Below, in pieces: positions 1-9,952 of a stretch of 64,000 nucleotides of DNA (its first letter is position 1; the number at the start of each line of letters is the position of its first letter). Origin of the DNA: Paralithodes platypus (lineage: Eukaryota; Arthropoda; Malacostraca; Decapoda; Lithodidae); NCBI GenBank assembly GCA_032716605.1, contig CM064509.1, forward strand, positions 44,557,120 through 44,621,119, written 5' to 3'. Under the pieces are notes generated by a model that saw only the letters and a list, made by a program, of their open reading frames with translations, ran no database searches and had not been told where the DNA came from. Position numbers and translations under genes: made by a program.

Positions 1-61
1 CCCTCCCTGTGATTGTGCCAGCTTTTGTAAAACACCCGTCACACCTAGCCGATTTTAGGCC

Positions 62-97
62 AAGACTGTCCGCGACCTAAGGGTCGTGGACAGTCTT
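62..97. repeat. Stem-loop in left transposon end
   Basis: A 16-bp stem (AAGACTGTCC and GCGACC arms) closes a 4-base loop TAAG, with a single G-T wobble. The matching position in the right end (4286-4312) also holds a palindrome of related sequence. Confidence 0.75.
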
Positions 98-260
98 TGT
101 CTACGTCGCCGCGCATCATGGGCCGTCGCCAACCTAACAAACAGGTCGGGATTGGTCTTCACATACCCCCTCAATAGTTCTACAAGCGAAAAATTTGAAA
201 TCAAGTCGGCGTGGAGTGAGGTCATAAAAATGGGACGGGAAGGGGACTGGAGGCTGATGG

Positions 261-310
261 CGTGTGACGGCGCTTGGCGGTGCTTGACGGCGATTGACAA
301 CGCTTGACGG
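261..310 (+). repeat. 10-bp periodic subterminal array
   Basis: Five consecutive 10-base units of the type CGCTTGACGG follow one another with no spacer (CGTGTGACGG, CGCTTGGCGG, TGCTTGACGG, CGATTGACAA, CGCTTGACGG). They lie about 35 bases before a TATA-like ATAAATTATAAG. Such subterminal repeats are candidate transposase-binding sites; this is inferred from position only. Confidence 0.6.
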
Positions 311-340
311 GAAACGGTAGGCGTCAGTGCGGCGGCACAC

Positions 341-954
341 GGCACCATAAATTATAAGTGGATAAGTGGATTATCGCCACGTTTGGCTTTCTCAAGGACC
401 ACATCGTGCGGCAGAGTGGTCGTCAGAATAGCCAGGTAAATTTAGTTTTAATTAGTTTTGCATGTGTGGATTATTTAAAAGTGTTTGACACTGACCAGCC
501 ACGTGTGGACAAATTAATTATGTTTGTGGAGACTCATTGTGCATACCACAGGTTTCTGACCTGACCTGGTTGTGGTATCTGCCGTTTGTTATTCCTTTCG
601 TGATTTCATTATTGTATTGATTTACTTATTAATTTAATATCTTTATATATATATTTTGTAATTAATTTATTCATGTACTTAGGTTAATATTGCTATATTG
701 ATTTATATAAGGTATTTAGTAATTATTTATACTTTATTTATTATATATGTATGTATTTTTTGATTGATGACTTTCTTTATTTCATTATTGTATTACTTTA
801 TTTAGTTATTGAATATGTTATATATATATGTATATATAACGTAAATCATTTTTTTATGCATACATTATTCATGCAGTGGATGAATGAAACAAGCCATATA
901 ATATATATATATATATGTTTATAATAGTACATATCAATACTAATAATGACAATT
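341..954. other. AT-rich stretch without recognisable gene
   Basis: After the TATA-like site the sequence has a short open stretch ending in a good splice donor (CAG followed by GTAAAT near 434), but no ATG begins it. From about 600 onward it is AT-rich with TATATA runs near 825-840 and 900-916. I see no gene that I can support. Confidence 0.5.
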
Positions 955-1335
955 TCAGGCACATATAGCTGTCACCGGTTGCCAGGAACCGCAGTGTTAT
1001 GGCTAGTCTAGGCCAGGGTCGAGTGCCTTCCGGTAAAAAGTATCGTTCTTTTCAATGCGGTGCGCCACACGTCCTAGTACCTCCCGGAAGACTGCAACAT
1101 CCATCTGCAGGGAGTTTCTGTAGGCTGGCCCATCCTCCTGGGCGAGTTCCTTCAGTAGCTGCTCATAAATACCAAAGGTTTTCCTACGGAGAAGCCAGTT
1201 CCGGACCCACATGCGAGGGGTTCTATTCTCCCTCCTTCTTTTCCTCAACAGCAGCTTGCAGATGGCTATATTTGTCAGTAGGTAGTCATTTTCCAGATTT
1301 AACTGAACCGGGAGTAAGCGTACAAAGGAGTACAA
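955..1335 (-). pseudogene. PIF/Harbinger (HARBI1-like) transposase fragment, frameshifted
   Basis: The minus strand encodes a stretch with the wording typical of PIF/Harbinger transposase N-terminal regions: a basic run (RKRRR), then WVRNWLLRR, then FREVLGRVAHRI, DTFYRKALDPGL. The frame breaks at 1003; in the next frame the familiar continuation LAITLRFLATGDSYMCL is readable down to about 955, so a small indel separates them. The catalytic DDE core is missing from the window. The upstream side is cut by the CR1 insertion that starts at about 1318. Members of this family are nuclear DDE transposases that usually act with a MYB-like partner; no partner gene is visible. This copy cannot be functional. 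Confidence 0.65.
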
Positions 1336-3319
1336 AGGAAATCAAGCAACAACAGATCTAGTGACCCTTCTAGGTTGCTTGTCCTCCAAAACACTGAGGA
1401 TCAAGTGTCCAAACAGTGGTTTAGAGTGGGTAAGGGAACATTGGAAAGGGAATTACTGCCCTGGAACTAATGTCCGTGGCAGGATTAGGAAATTAGTAGG
1501 GGACAGATGGGTTAGTAACTGAGGGGGGGATAAAATAAAGTTATTCATTTACAAACGCAGTCAGTCGCGGGTTTGATGCGAGATATTTGTCTAGGCGGAG
1601 TTTAAATGAATCAACGGTGATGCAGTCTATAACGTTTCGGGGAAGCCCATTCCACAAGTTGACAACTCGATTGAAGAAGAAATTCTTAGATTCGTGTGAG
1701 TTGAAAGATTTACCAATAATTTTGCAACCGTTTCCCCGCGTGTAATTAGATTGGTCGATAGTGAAGTACTTACTACAGTTCATATTGTCGATGCCTTTGA
1801 TGATTTTGAACACTTGAATTAAGTCACCTCTTAATCTGCGCTGGGTTAAAGGAAATAGATTTAATTCTCTAAGACGCTCTTCGTATGGTTTGTTCTTTAG
1901 GCTAGGTATTATTTTGGTAACTCTACGTTGAACTCGTTCTAGCTTGTTTATATCTTTTTGGTAATAAGGGCACCAGGATTGAACGCAGTATTCCAGAAGA
2001 GGGCGGACTAAGGAATTGTAAAGGGTTAGGATAACTCCTTTGGATTTATGCTCAAATGACCTGCCTATAAAGCCAATTATTTTGTTTGCCTTCTTAACAA
2101 CTTCTGAACATTGTTGACTCGGTTTTAGGTTACTCGATATTGTTACTCCCAGATCGGTTTCTCTGTTTACATTCTTAAGCTGAGTGCCATTCATCGAATA
2201 GTTTGCTTTCTCATTTAGGTATCCGATATGTAGTACTTTACATTTATCCGCATTGAAACTCATTTGCCAAATTTGGGCCCAACATGACAATTTATCTAGA
2301 TTGTGTTGCATATCGTCAACTTGTTCTTTTGAGAGTACGCTATTTGCAATTTTTGTATCGTCAGCAAATTTTGAGATTGTACAGGTGAGACCCTCATCTA
2401 TGTCGTTGATGTAAATTAGAAAGAGAATTGGTCCTAGTACCGATCCCTGGGGTACCCCGCTACTTACATTGGTCCATTTAGATGCCTTACCGTTTATGAC
2501 TACTCTTTGCTTTCTGTCGCTGAGCCAATTTTCTATCCATTTCAACACACCGTCTTGTATTCCATGCGCTTTTAGTTTTAGCAGTAAACGTTTGTGGGGA
2601 ACTTTGTCAAAGGCCTTTTGAAAATCAAGGTATATAATATCTACAGCTTTACTCTCATCGTAGAGGTTGAGGATATCGTGGAAGAAGTCTAAGAGGTTTG
2701 TTAAACAGGAACGTTTTTTACGAAAGCCGTGTTGAGTATCTTTAAGTATGTTATTTTCCTCTAAGTGATTTACGAGTCTGTCTCGTATGACCGTTTCTAG
2801 CATTTGACATACAACTGAGGTTAAGCTAATTGGACGATAGTTACTGGGTAGGGATTTGCTGCCTTTTTTGAATATCGGTGTTACGTTGGCTAGCTTCCAC
2901 TGATCGGGCATAGTTCCAGACTGCAAGGATTTATTGAATAGTAATGTCAGTGGTTTGGAGAGCTCATCCTTAGCTTCCTTTAGAACTCTAGGCGAGATTG
3001 TATCATGTCCAGGCGTTTTATTTACCTTGAGTTTATCTAAACAATTCAATACTTCTCTCTCTGTAACGGTGATATTGCTTAGAACATCTGAATTATCAAT
3101 CTGAATCGGCGATGGTGTAGGGATATCACTGAGGTCTTCTGTTGTAAAAACTGATGCAAAGAAGGTATTGAGGGCATTACTCATTTGTACTTCGTCTTTG
3201 GTGTATTCTCCATTTTCATCGACTAACGGTCCAACAGTTGAAGTAACTACTTTTTTCTTTCTGATATAACTATAGAATTCTTTCGGGTTTGTTTTACTTT
3301 GATTCGCAATATGTAACTC
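1318..3319 (-). mobile_element. CR1-type LINE, 5'-truncated (CR1-A copy 1)
   Basis: The element runs on the minus strand with its 3' end near 1318 and is cut short at its 5' end at about 3319, where similarity to the longer copy at 12868-15217 stops. The two copies differ at only about one base in a hundred by eye. The 3' UTR (about 1335-1540) is shared. The 3' tip carries a short repeated unit (TTTGTACTCC then TTTGTAC) and no poly-A, as in CR1-group elements. Confidence 0.85.
1541..3184 (-). CDS. CR1 reverse transcriptase (C-terminal ORF2 part)
   Basis: This 547-residue frame is a non-LTR reverse transcriptase. Visible RT blocks in order are NYRPISLTSV (about residue 116), QHGFRKKRSC (about 150), the catalytic YLDFQKAFDKVPH (about 185), GVPQGSVLGPILFLIYIND (about 243) and the catalytic KFADDTKIA (FADD box, about 272). 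The C-terminal part carries the CR1-style thumb and RVVNLWNGLP tail. It copies the element RNA at a nicked chromosomal target. The frame continues upstream of 3184 without a stop to the truncation point. The endonuclease part is absent because the insertion is 5'-truncated, so the copy is dead despite its open frame. Confidence 0.85.
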   Translation of the reverse strand: MSNALNTFFASVFTTEDLSDIPTPSPIQIDNSDVLSNITVTEREVLNCLDKLKVNKTPGHDTISPRVLKEAKDELSKPLTLLFNKSLQSGTMPDQWKLANVTPIFKKGSKSLPSNYRPISLTSVVCQMLETVIRDRLVNHLEENNILKDTQHGFRKKRSCLTNLLDFFHDILNLYDESKAVDIIYLDFQKAFDKVPHKRLLLKLKAHGIQDGVLKWIENWLSDRKQRVVINGKASKWTNVSSGVPQGSVLGPILFLIYINDIDEGLTCTISKFADDTKIANSVLSKEQVDDMQHNLDKLSCWAQIWQMSFNADKCKVLHIGYLNEKANYSMNGTQLKNVNRETDLGVTISSNLKPSQQCSEVVKKANKIIGFIGRSFEHKSKGVILTLYNSLVRPLLEYCVQSWCPYYQKDINKLERVQRRVTKIIPSLKNKPYEERLRELNLFPLTQRRLRGDLIQVFKIIKGIDNMNCSKYFTIDQSNYTRGNGCKIIGKSFNSHESKNFFFNRVVNLWNGLPRNVIDCITVDSFKLRLDKYLASNPRLTAFVNE

Positions 3320-3451
3320 ATTGTTACATAGTAGATGCGTAGATGTCGTATCGGGTTCCTGGGGACTGTGGTGAACATGGCTGCGTGCAACCGTTACGGT
3401 GGCTGAAGGTATACTTACAGTCTTACAGTAGATCCTCTGGAAAAAGGCAAA

Positions 3452-3925
3452 CTATGCCTGTGTATCCAGCTCAGTACCAGTACTTGCACTGCTGCGGTCG
3501 TTCACGGTGTTGGCGGCGGCGGTAGCAGACGCAACATTTTTACTATTCTGTATTTTTGTTTTATAATCAAACTTCAAATCTTGTCTTCCCCATGCTTTAT
3601 CAAGATTACTTTCAAACTCCCTTATTGATTCGGAATCGACTACATACTGGGGCAGTGCGTTCCACTCATTTACCACTCTATCACAAAATGAGTTCTTCGC
3701 CTTCTCAAGCCTATTTCTTTCTTTGTAAATTTTCTTAGAGTGTCCTCTCGTTCTTGTTCCCTCCCGCATCAAGAAGATACCTTCACACACATCCTCATCG
3801 TACTTTCCTGACACTATCTTAAAAGTCTCTATCATATCCCCTCTCTTTCTCCTATATGCCAGTGTCGGAAGTCCCAGTGTCCTCAACCTCTGCTCATAGC
3901 CCGCGTTCTTCAACGTTGGTACCAG
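3452..3925 (-). pseudogene. C-terminal piece of a second CR1-like reverse transcriptase
   Basis: The minus-strand frame 3452-3913 reads as the thumb and tail of a CR1-group RT: GYEQRLRTLGLPTLAYRRKRGD, then TRGHSKKIYKERNRLEKAKNSF, then RVVNEWNALPQYVVDSESI. The similar upstream residues VPTLKN extend it to about 3925. It belongs to a different subfamily from the CR1-A copies. All polymerase catalytic blocks are missing. It sits inside the Harbinger-like element and separates that element's minus-strand TATA-like site from the transposase fragment. Confidence 0.7.
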
Positions 3926-4340
3926 CTATACTGATGAGGCCCGCCCTTTGGTGTACCTATTATATACCACACCTTGAGTTCGGTCGCCGTCGTTCGGGGT
4001 CATGCGGGCCGGGGTCACCGTCCATACTGAAGGGGTCGCCGCTCATCGGCACAGTAATGAATATTGACGCCGCCCTAACTCCTGTCGACGCCGTTCGTCG
4101 GGTCGTTGTCGACGCACTACGCCGCAGATCGGCACTCCAGCGGCGACCTAAAACTCACATTCAGTCCGGCATGGACGCCGGTCTACCCCGTCAGGTCGCC
4201 GTCAGGCGGCGTGGCCATCCATACTGCGTCCCATCCAAAACTCACCCCCCCATATCCTTAAGCTCTCCGCCGAAGGTCGGCACTCCTGACCACGGCTCAA
4301 GGTCGTGGTCAGTCGTGGCTCAAATCGGCATGGTGTGACG
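3926..4340 (-). promoter_or_regulatory. GC-rich subterminal repeats and TATA-like site, right end of transposon
   Basis: The stretch is rich in GTCGCCGTC/GACGGCGAC motifs, for example two CTGACGG units ten bases apart on the minus strand near 4190-4205. A minus-strand TATA-like GGTATATAATAGG lies at about 3951-3963. It mirrors the left end in layout. A role as transposase promoter and binding region is inferred. Confidence 0.45.
4286..4312. repeat. Stem-loop in right transposon end
   Basis: CTGACCACG and CGTGGTCAG form a perfect 9-bp stem around a 9-base loop. It occupies the position corresponding to the stem-loop at 62-97 in the opposite end. Confidence 0.75.
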
Positions 4341-4345
4341 CCTGC

Positions 4346-4833
4346 TTAACCCTTAATTAGCGGCGAGCAACATAAGTCGAGTTAAATAAAGCTGGACTAT
4401 GTGGCGGCGCTCGACATAACTCGAGTGGCAATTTCAGCACGTAATGTGGCTGAGAGAGAGAGACAAGTGGTGGCAGGAGACTAGCGAGCGTATGACTGCT
4501 CCAGACCACCGCGGCGAACCTACTGACACAAATCTCAGCTCCCTCCTCCCTCTCTCACTTGCTACATACTCAATTATGTACTGAAAGTACCGAATTACCT
4601 GCTTTTTGCACTCGCGTTGCACGGTTATTGCAAGAAAACTATCCATCATACAAGGATCGTTATGGTGTCATTCGAAAGCTCTGTTTATGCCCTTTCAGGG
4701 ATAGGTACTTGTTTTACGTTCTGGGTCTTATTTAGGCATGAAAATGATCACGTAAACAGCCCTATTTTGGCTAAAAACACCCCGCTGTGCGGTACACATA
4801 AATAAACCGCATAGGCCGCTCGTAAGGTGTTAA
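4346..4833 (+). mobile_element. 488-bp TTAA MITE, copy 1 (piggyBac-like)
   Basis: The element is flanked by TTAA on both sides. Its ends are inverted: TTAACCCTTAATTAGCGGC on the left and, on the opposite strand of the right end, TTAACACCTTACGAGCGGC. TTAA target duplication with CCC/CAC ends is the hallmark of piggyBac-type transposition. Three other copies in the window have exactly the same length, 488 bases including both TTAAs. It encodes no transposase and would need one in trans. The short frames on both strands are conserved only because the copies are recent. Confidence 0.85.
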
Positions 4834-4834
4834 G

Positions 4835-5430
4835 CAGTGCAATATCTTAATGAAGGACAGAAAAGCTGCAGGATGCTCTGGCATTCTAGCTGAGATGATT
4901 AAGGCCTCAGGTGAGAAAGGAGTAGGTGTGTTCAATGAGCTAATTAACTTCATCATCAGAGAGGAAGTAATCTCTGATGAATGGCACAAAAGTACATTAT
5001 ATACTGTATACGAGCAAAGGGGACTCATTGGATAGGGAAAATTATAGGGGCCTGAAAATGCTTGATCAAGTCATGAAGGTCTGTGAGAAAGTCTTTGAAG
5101 GTATGATATTGACGATATGCAGTTTGGTTTCATGCTAGGACACGGCACAATCCAAGTCATGAAGGTATTTGTGTGATAATGAAGATGTATGAGGACTCAC
5201 AAACGGCAGTGAGGGTGAAAGATGTACCGGTACTGAGTGATGAGTTTTCAGTTCGTGTCGGAGTCCACCAGGGCTCTGTGTTAATGAAGCCCTTTCCTCT
5301 TTTTTGTTTATGGTTCTGGAGGCACTATCTAGTGATTTCAGAGTTAGGCTCCCCTTGCAACTGCTATAAGAGGCCTGAAAATGCTTGGCCAAGTTATGAA
5401 GGTCTGTGAGTGTGAGAAAGTCTTTGAAGG
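4835..5430 (+). pseudogene. Broken RTE-type LINE reverse transcriptase pieces
   Basis: Several short frames read as RTE reverse transcriptase: KDRKAAGCSGILAEMIKASG (4850 on), the strand leading into KMLDQVMKVCEKVFEGMI (about 5050), MQFGF (about 5115), and MYEDSQTAVRVK followed by VRVGVHQGSVL (about 5180-5285). Frameshifts and deletions separate them. A rearranged second copy of the KVCEKVFEGM segment follows at about 5360-5440. The catalytic aspartate boxes are not recoverable. It is a fossil fragment abutting the MITE. Confidence 0.65.
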
Positions 5431-5476
5431 TATGATAACTTCATAGTCAGGCAGCTGCAGGAAAGATATCTAAGAG

Positions 5477-6087
5477 GTGTTTTTCCGGTCCCGTCTCAAG
5501 ACCACCGTCGCAAGATCTACCCGAAAAACTGTTTTTCTGGTCCCGTCGCAAGCCCACCTTTAGCAAGCGAGACACCAATATTCTCTTGCGACGGCAAGAG
5601 AGCTCCGGAGCTGGGTTGACGGCAAGCTGAAACATCTCACTCAACTTACTGTTTCTCCATTCTAATTTATTTCGGTATATTTGTTTATCCAAACATTATG
5701 TTATAATTTACTTGCCTATTATTAGGAAGTAGAGTATTAAGAGCCCACAGTAACGTATATCCAATTGTTGATAATAAATTAATGTGGGACAGTACGCTTG
5801 GTTAAATTTTGTCCACGAAACAACAACAAACCCCAGCTTTGACTAGGCCTAGGCTATGCTATTTACCGATTGTTTTTTCATATCAGAATTGCATTTATAT
5901 AATCCTTATGATAATTAAATTGGCGGTGAATGTTATTCCGATGAAATGGAAGTTGTATATCCTAGCCTATATATTTGTAAGATGTCTGCTGGCTTGGAGC
6001 AAGCCTGTGTTGTTTTTCCTGTCCTGTGATGATCTTGCGACGGCTCGGTTGAGACGGTGGTCTTGCGACGGGCCCGGAAAATCACGT
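5477..6087. mobile_element. MITE with about 37-bp inverted ends and CCGTCGCAAG repeats
   Basis: The left end (from GGTGTTTTTCCGG at about 5477, through ACCACCGTCGCAAG, to about 5517) matches the reverse complement of the right end (6031-6087) with few differences. Extra copies of CCGTCGCAAG, in both orientations, lie just inside each end (about 5548, 5583, 6030). The roughly 610-bp interior is AT-rich and holds no transposase. The superfamily is unclear and I could not define a target duplication. Confidence 0.6.
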
Positions 6088-6149
6088 CTCTACTGAAAGT
6101 AAGAAGTTGTGCAGTAGGCTAGGAGAAAATTTGGCGTAGAGGAGTGGCT

Positions 6150-6215
6150 GGTGCGTGTGATAATGAAGATGTATGAAGACTCACGAACGGTAGTGAGGGT
6201 GAAAGGTGTACTGAG
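6150..6215 (+). pseudogene. Short RTE fragment
   Basis: About 65 bases repeat the segment at 5173-5235 (GATAATGAAGATGTATGA and onward), encoding the MYED..TVVRVK stretch of an RTE reverse transcriptase. Confidence 0.5.
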
Positions 6216-6218
6216 TGA

Positions 6219-6440
6219 GGGACATATGCTAGGTGAAGGTTAGTTTTGTATACCACGTACTGGGTACTAGGGACATATACTAGGTGTTATGTAAGGGTTA
6301 GTATTGTATCCCAAATACTAGGTACTAGGGACATATACTAGGTGTTACGTGAGGGTTAGCTTGGTATCCCACGTACTGGGTACTAGGGACATATAATAGG
6401 TGTTACGTGAGGGTTAGTTTTGTATCCAACGTACTGGGTC
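6219..6440 (+). repeat. Minisatellite, unit about 58 bp, four copies
   Basis: A unit starting GGGACATATACTAGGTG and ending TACTGGGTACTA repeats four times head to tail. The first unit is about 7 bases shorter and copies differ by point changes. Confidence 0.8.
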
Positions 6441-7156
6441 TAGGGGGCGGCAGCCTCCACCCATAATACTAGGATAGGTTAAGTAAGGTTGTTAGGTTAG
6501 GCTAATGGGGATGGATGTAGTTTCCGAGTGTACGGTCGTCATGTTTACATTTGTCGATCGCCATTGTTAACCTGCCCTTCCCTACCTATCATGTGTTGAT
6601 TGGTTGTCCATCTTGATCTAATTCTTCAGGCCAGCCCTATTAGAGTATTTTGGGGGAACTCAGTGGTGTGGTTAAACTATTTTTAATATATATTTGTTAA
6701 ATATGAAAGATATGCAATAAATTATGTAAAATATATTGTTTTTACTTTATACCTATACATATAATTGTCATTATTAAGGAAATTCCATTGACTATTTACA
6801 TCGCTAGGCCTAGCTTCCTTATTTCTATTAATTTCCTCCAGTTCACAATGAAACCTATTGCTAATTTCCTTGTTCTTCAGCAGCCGCGGCGGTGTCGGCG
6901 TTGGACTCTTGGGATAATGTTCCCGTCTATTTTGAATGCCATTCGATACAATAATATGTTGAAAGCCCCCCCTCACCCCCCCATGACATGTTATCATCAT
7001 ATATATTGCCAGTAGGGGGCAAACAACCAAAACAATTGCCGCAAAGCCCTTCCCTCAACATATTATTGTATCCAATGGCAGTCAAAATAGACGGGAACAT
7101 GATCGCAAGCGTCCACCGCCGCCGCCTCCGTCATGTTTACATGGTCGATCGCCGCA

Positions 7157-7496
7157 GTTGTTGTTGTTGTTGTTGTTGTTCCCCAAGCTGCCTGGCCGAA
7201 CAGCCCCAAGGCCCCGAGCAATTCCAAGGTCATAACCGAGTGCCCCCACAGAACCCTCCCCGCTGACCACAATAAAGCCTGGGTGACCGAAGCCACTCCA
7301 TGGCGGGGGGCTGAGGAGGGTGTGGATACGCCCGGGAAACCAAAGCCCCACCCAGGGCCTTGTGCCCCTCAGTAATTATGAAGAGAAAGTTGAGGGGCAA
7401 GGGAAAAATGTGACGCTTTGGCTTCCAATCTTGGTAGATTGGGAGGTCAATCCACGGAAGAGACGCCGTCACTTGAGATCTAGAAAATATATAAGT
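7157..7496 (-). mobile_element. Interspersed repeat with (AAC)n 3' tail, copy 1
   Basis: About 340 bases match 33679-34010 closely, with the same right edge (ATATATAAGT) and a GTT run (AAC on the minus strand) at the left edge. A short tandem 3' tail is typical of RTE-type LINEs and their SINE partners. A minus-strand frame (7230-7472) is kept open in both copies, but no family was recognised. Confidence 0.6.
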
Positions 7497-7734
7497 TAAA
7501 GGAAAAGTCAGAGTAAGCTATGGGTATGGCAGAGATTGCTCAGCTCTCACTCTGATAGACCAGCCCATCACCACTCGATCGCCGCAGTTTGGTTAGGCCT
7601 ATTTGCCCCCTGCTGGCAAATTATATGATGATGACAATATGTCATGGGGGTGTTTGCCCCCCTCAACATATTATTGTATCCAACGGCATTCAAAATGGAC
7701 GGGAACATGATGGCAACTTTCGTCGCCGCTCTGC

Positions 7735-8500
7735 GTAGTGTAAACATTACATTCTCTACATTCTGCCCGGCTAGGCCTATATTATAGGCTACAATAAATG
7801 AGTAGGCTAAGCTATTTTATCTATAGGCTAGGCCTAGTCTAATATTACAATTTAAGGTAGCATTCAAGGAGACTACAGCAGGACTTACCTTTGACCGGGT
7901 ATAGGGTATCCTAGTGTTTACTAGGCCTATACCCCTTTGAAAGGACATTAGCCTAGCCTAACCTAACCTATCATAGTAGGCTATTATGGGTGGGGGCTGC
8001 CGCCCCCACACCCCGATTTTTGGTGTATTTGTCTATTTTGCCCCCTGCTGGCAATATGACGATGACATGACATGGGGGGTGGCAAAGCCACCCCTCAACA
8101 TATTATTGTATCCATTGGCATTCAAAATAGACGGGAACATGATTGCAGACGTCCGCCGCCTCCGTCATGTTTACATTTGTCGATCGCCGTTGTTAAGTTC
8201 GCGTCTATTTTGACGGAGATTTATTTTGGTTATTTGCCCCCTGCTGGAAATATATATTATGATGACAATATGTCATGGGGGGGTGAAGGGGGGCAAAGCC
8301 CAACCTCAACATATTATTGTATCCAAAGGCAGTCTAAATAGACAGGAAAAGGATGGCAAGCGTCCGACGCCACTACGCGTAGGTGTAGTGTAAACAAGGC
8401 TGGCGATACACCCGGTAACTACATCCTACCCGGCTAATGTCCTTTCAAAGGGGTAGCCTATAAATTAGTAAACACTAGGATAGCCTATACAACGCAACTC
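7735..8500. repeat. Inverted pair of AGGCCTA-rich segments
   Basis: The segment at about 7904-7955 (containing TCCTAGTGTTTACTA and CCTTTGAAAGGACATTAGCC) recurs in reverse complement at about 8430-8490. The copies flank G-run repeat units, giving an inverted arrangement of about 580 bp. Confidence 0.55.
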
Positions 8501-8870
8501 TTGCCGATAGGCGTAGCCTAAAGGCTAACCTATTCATAAAGGTGTCTATTTTGACGGCAATTTTTTCGGTTATTTGCCCCCTGCTGGCAATATATATGAT
8601 GGTGAAAATATGTCATGGGGGGGGGGGGGGGGTGAGGGGGGGCAAAGCCCCCCTCAATATATTATTGTATCCAATGGCATTCAAAATAAACAGGAACTTT
8701 ATTGCAAATGTCCGACACCTCCCCCGCCACCGCCATGTTTACATGTGTCGATCGCCGTGGTTAAGTTCCCGTCTATTTTGACGGCGATTTTTTTTCGGTT
8801 ATTTGCCCCCTGCTGGCAATATATAAGATGATGACAATATGTCATGAGGGGGGGGCCTCAACAATGACCT

Positions 8871-9950
8871 CTAACCTCTGTATCTCAAATAGGGCTTGAG
8901 CAAATTGGCTGCAAATTTCCACATCTAGGCTATTCCTTGACTGACTCTTCCCAAATGGTAGACATATTAGCTTGATCACTCTAGGCCTAGTTGATATTTA
9001 GTTACAAAGGTTATAGCCTAGGTCATGATTTCTTGCCTACTTACAGCGAATAGACTAGGCCTATTGTAGATTGGTAACATATTTGCTTAATAGGCCTAGG
9101 CTATGTTGGCTGTGCAATTGTCTCGATTTGACTATTTTTACCTAATTAGGCCTAAAGCAGCCTGAGTCTATTCCCAACCCCCAAACAGTATCCCATGTTA
9201 AGCCCTAGGCTATGCCTAGGCCTAATCCCACTCTCAATCAAAATTCGAACTGATAAATTCGTACCTACCGGTAGCGCTGCCTAGGCTAGGCCTATATTTT
9301 TCGTGAAGAGATATAGAAAATGGTTTAAAGGAAAGACCATCCTATATTATGTTCAAATAATATGTAATAGCACTGTGTATGGTTGTATTAAATTTAAATA
9401 GTGATAGATGTGTATATTAATGGGATAAATACTCCGAAGTTCGCATGCATTCAGAAAATTATATTGCAACACTGTTGCCAGATACTAATCAATGCCATTA
9501 TCATTATATCATAATGCATTTTACTCATTTGCATAATTTCAAATACCTAGGACATTAATATAATATTTTCCTATCTTTTTTGTAGTGATATTTGTCTGAT
9601 TTAGTGGTATATTGGTGTCTGTCTAGGGTTATAATGCATTGTGAAAGTTACCTCTGAATCTCTGACTTGGTAGCAGTTCGGTATGTGTAACCCTGCTTTC
9701 TTTGAGTACTACACGGCAAGAGAAGCTTTCGGTTCTGTCATTACTGTTCAAGGTAAACAGCAACTGCTAAATTCGACATCATGTTCAAATAATATGTAAT
9801 AGCATTGTCTATGGTTGTATTAGACAACAATCGTGATAGGTTTCTATTTTATGTGGATAAATAGTATTAAGCTGAATAAACGAAAGTTCACTAGAGTGGT
9901 TGTGGATACATTTGCTAGATATGAGGGAGGAAGGAGGTAGGAAGGAAGGG
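8871..9950. other. AGGCCTA-rich and AT-rich DNA without gene
   Basis: About 8871-9300 is dense in TAGGCCTA palindromes. At 9348 and 9781 a roughly 40-base segment (ATGTTCAAATAATATGTAATAGCA) occurs twice. No coding or RNA gene is supported. Confidence 0.5.
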
Positions 9951-9952
9951 CT

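Larger units (their letters stand above)
37..4340 (-). mobile_element. Degraded PIF/Harbinger-like DNA transposon with inverted ends
   Basis: The left end (37-98) and the reverse complement of the right end (4264-4340) are alike: both start CGTCACACC, continue into GCCGATTT, and then carry a palindrome. Between them lies a minus-strand transposase fragment (955-1335). Both ends also hold short GC-rich repeats inside the terminus and a TATA-like site facing inward (about 345-357 on plus, about 3953-3963 on minus). Two CR1 LINE pieces (1318-3319 and 3452-3925) interrupt it. That the ends and the transposase belong together is an inference from position; I could not identify a clear 3-bp target duplication. 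The exact outer limits may be off by a few bases. Confidence 0.5.
6520..8870. repeat. Cluster of a G-run repeat family with internal inverted ends
   Basis: Segments built from the same blocks recur at about 6520-6555, 6905-7012 (inverted), 7020-7155, 7570-7700, 7985-8215, 8200-8345 and 8541-8865. The blocks are GTCTATTTTGACGG, TTTGCCCCCTGCTGGCAAT, a run of G, CAACATATTATTGTATCCA, GGCATTCAAAATAGACGGG, and CATGTTTACATTTGTCGATCG. The first and the fifth are inverted relative to each other, suggesting a MITE of about 160 bp bounded by CCCGTCTATTTTGA. Spacing of complete units is about 227 bp at 8541-8768. Confidence 0.6.

Noticed and set aside
358..564. First exon of a Harbinger partner gene downstream of the left TATA-like site
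   Set aside because: There is a splice donor at about 434 but no ATG start, and the short peptide shows no MYB or SANT signature.
3920..3990. Hammerhead ribozyme (CTGATGAG at about 3926)
   Set aside because: No properly placed GAAA core and no closing stems.
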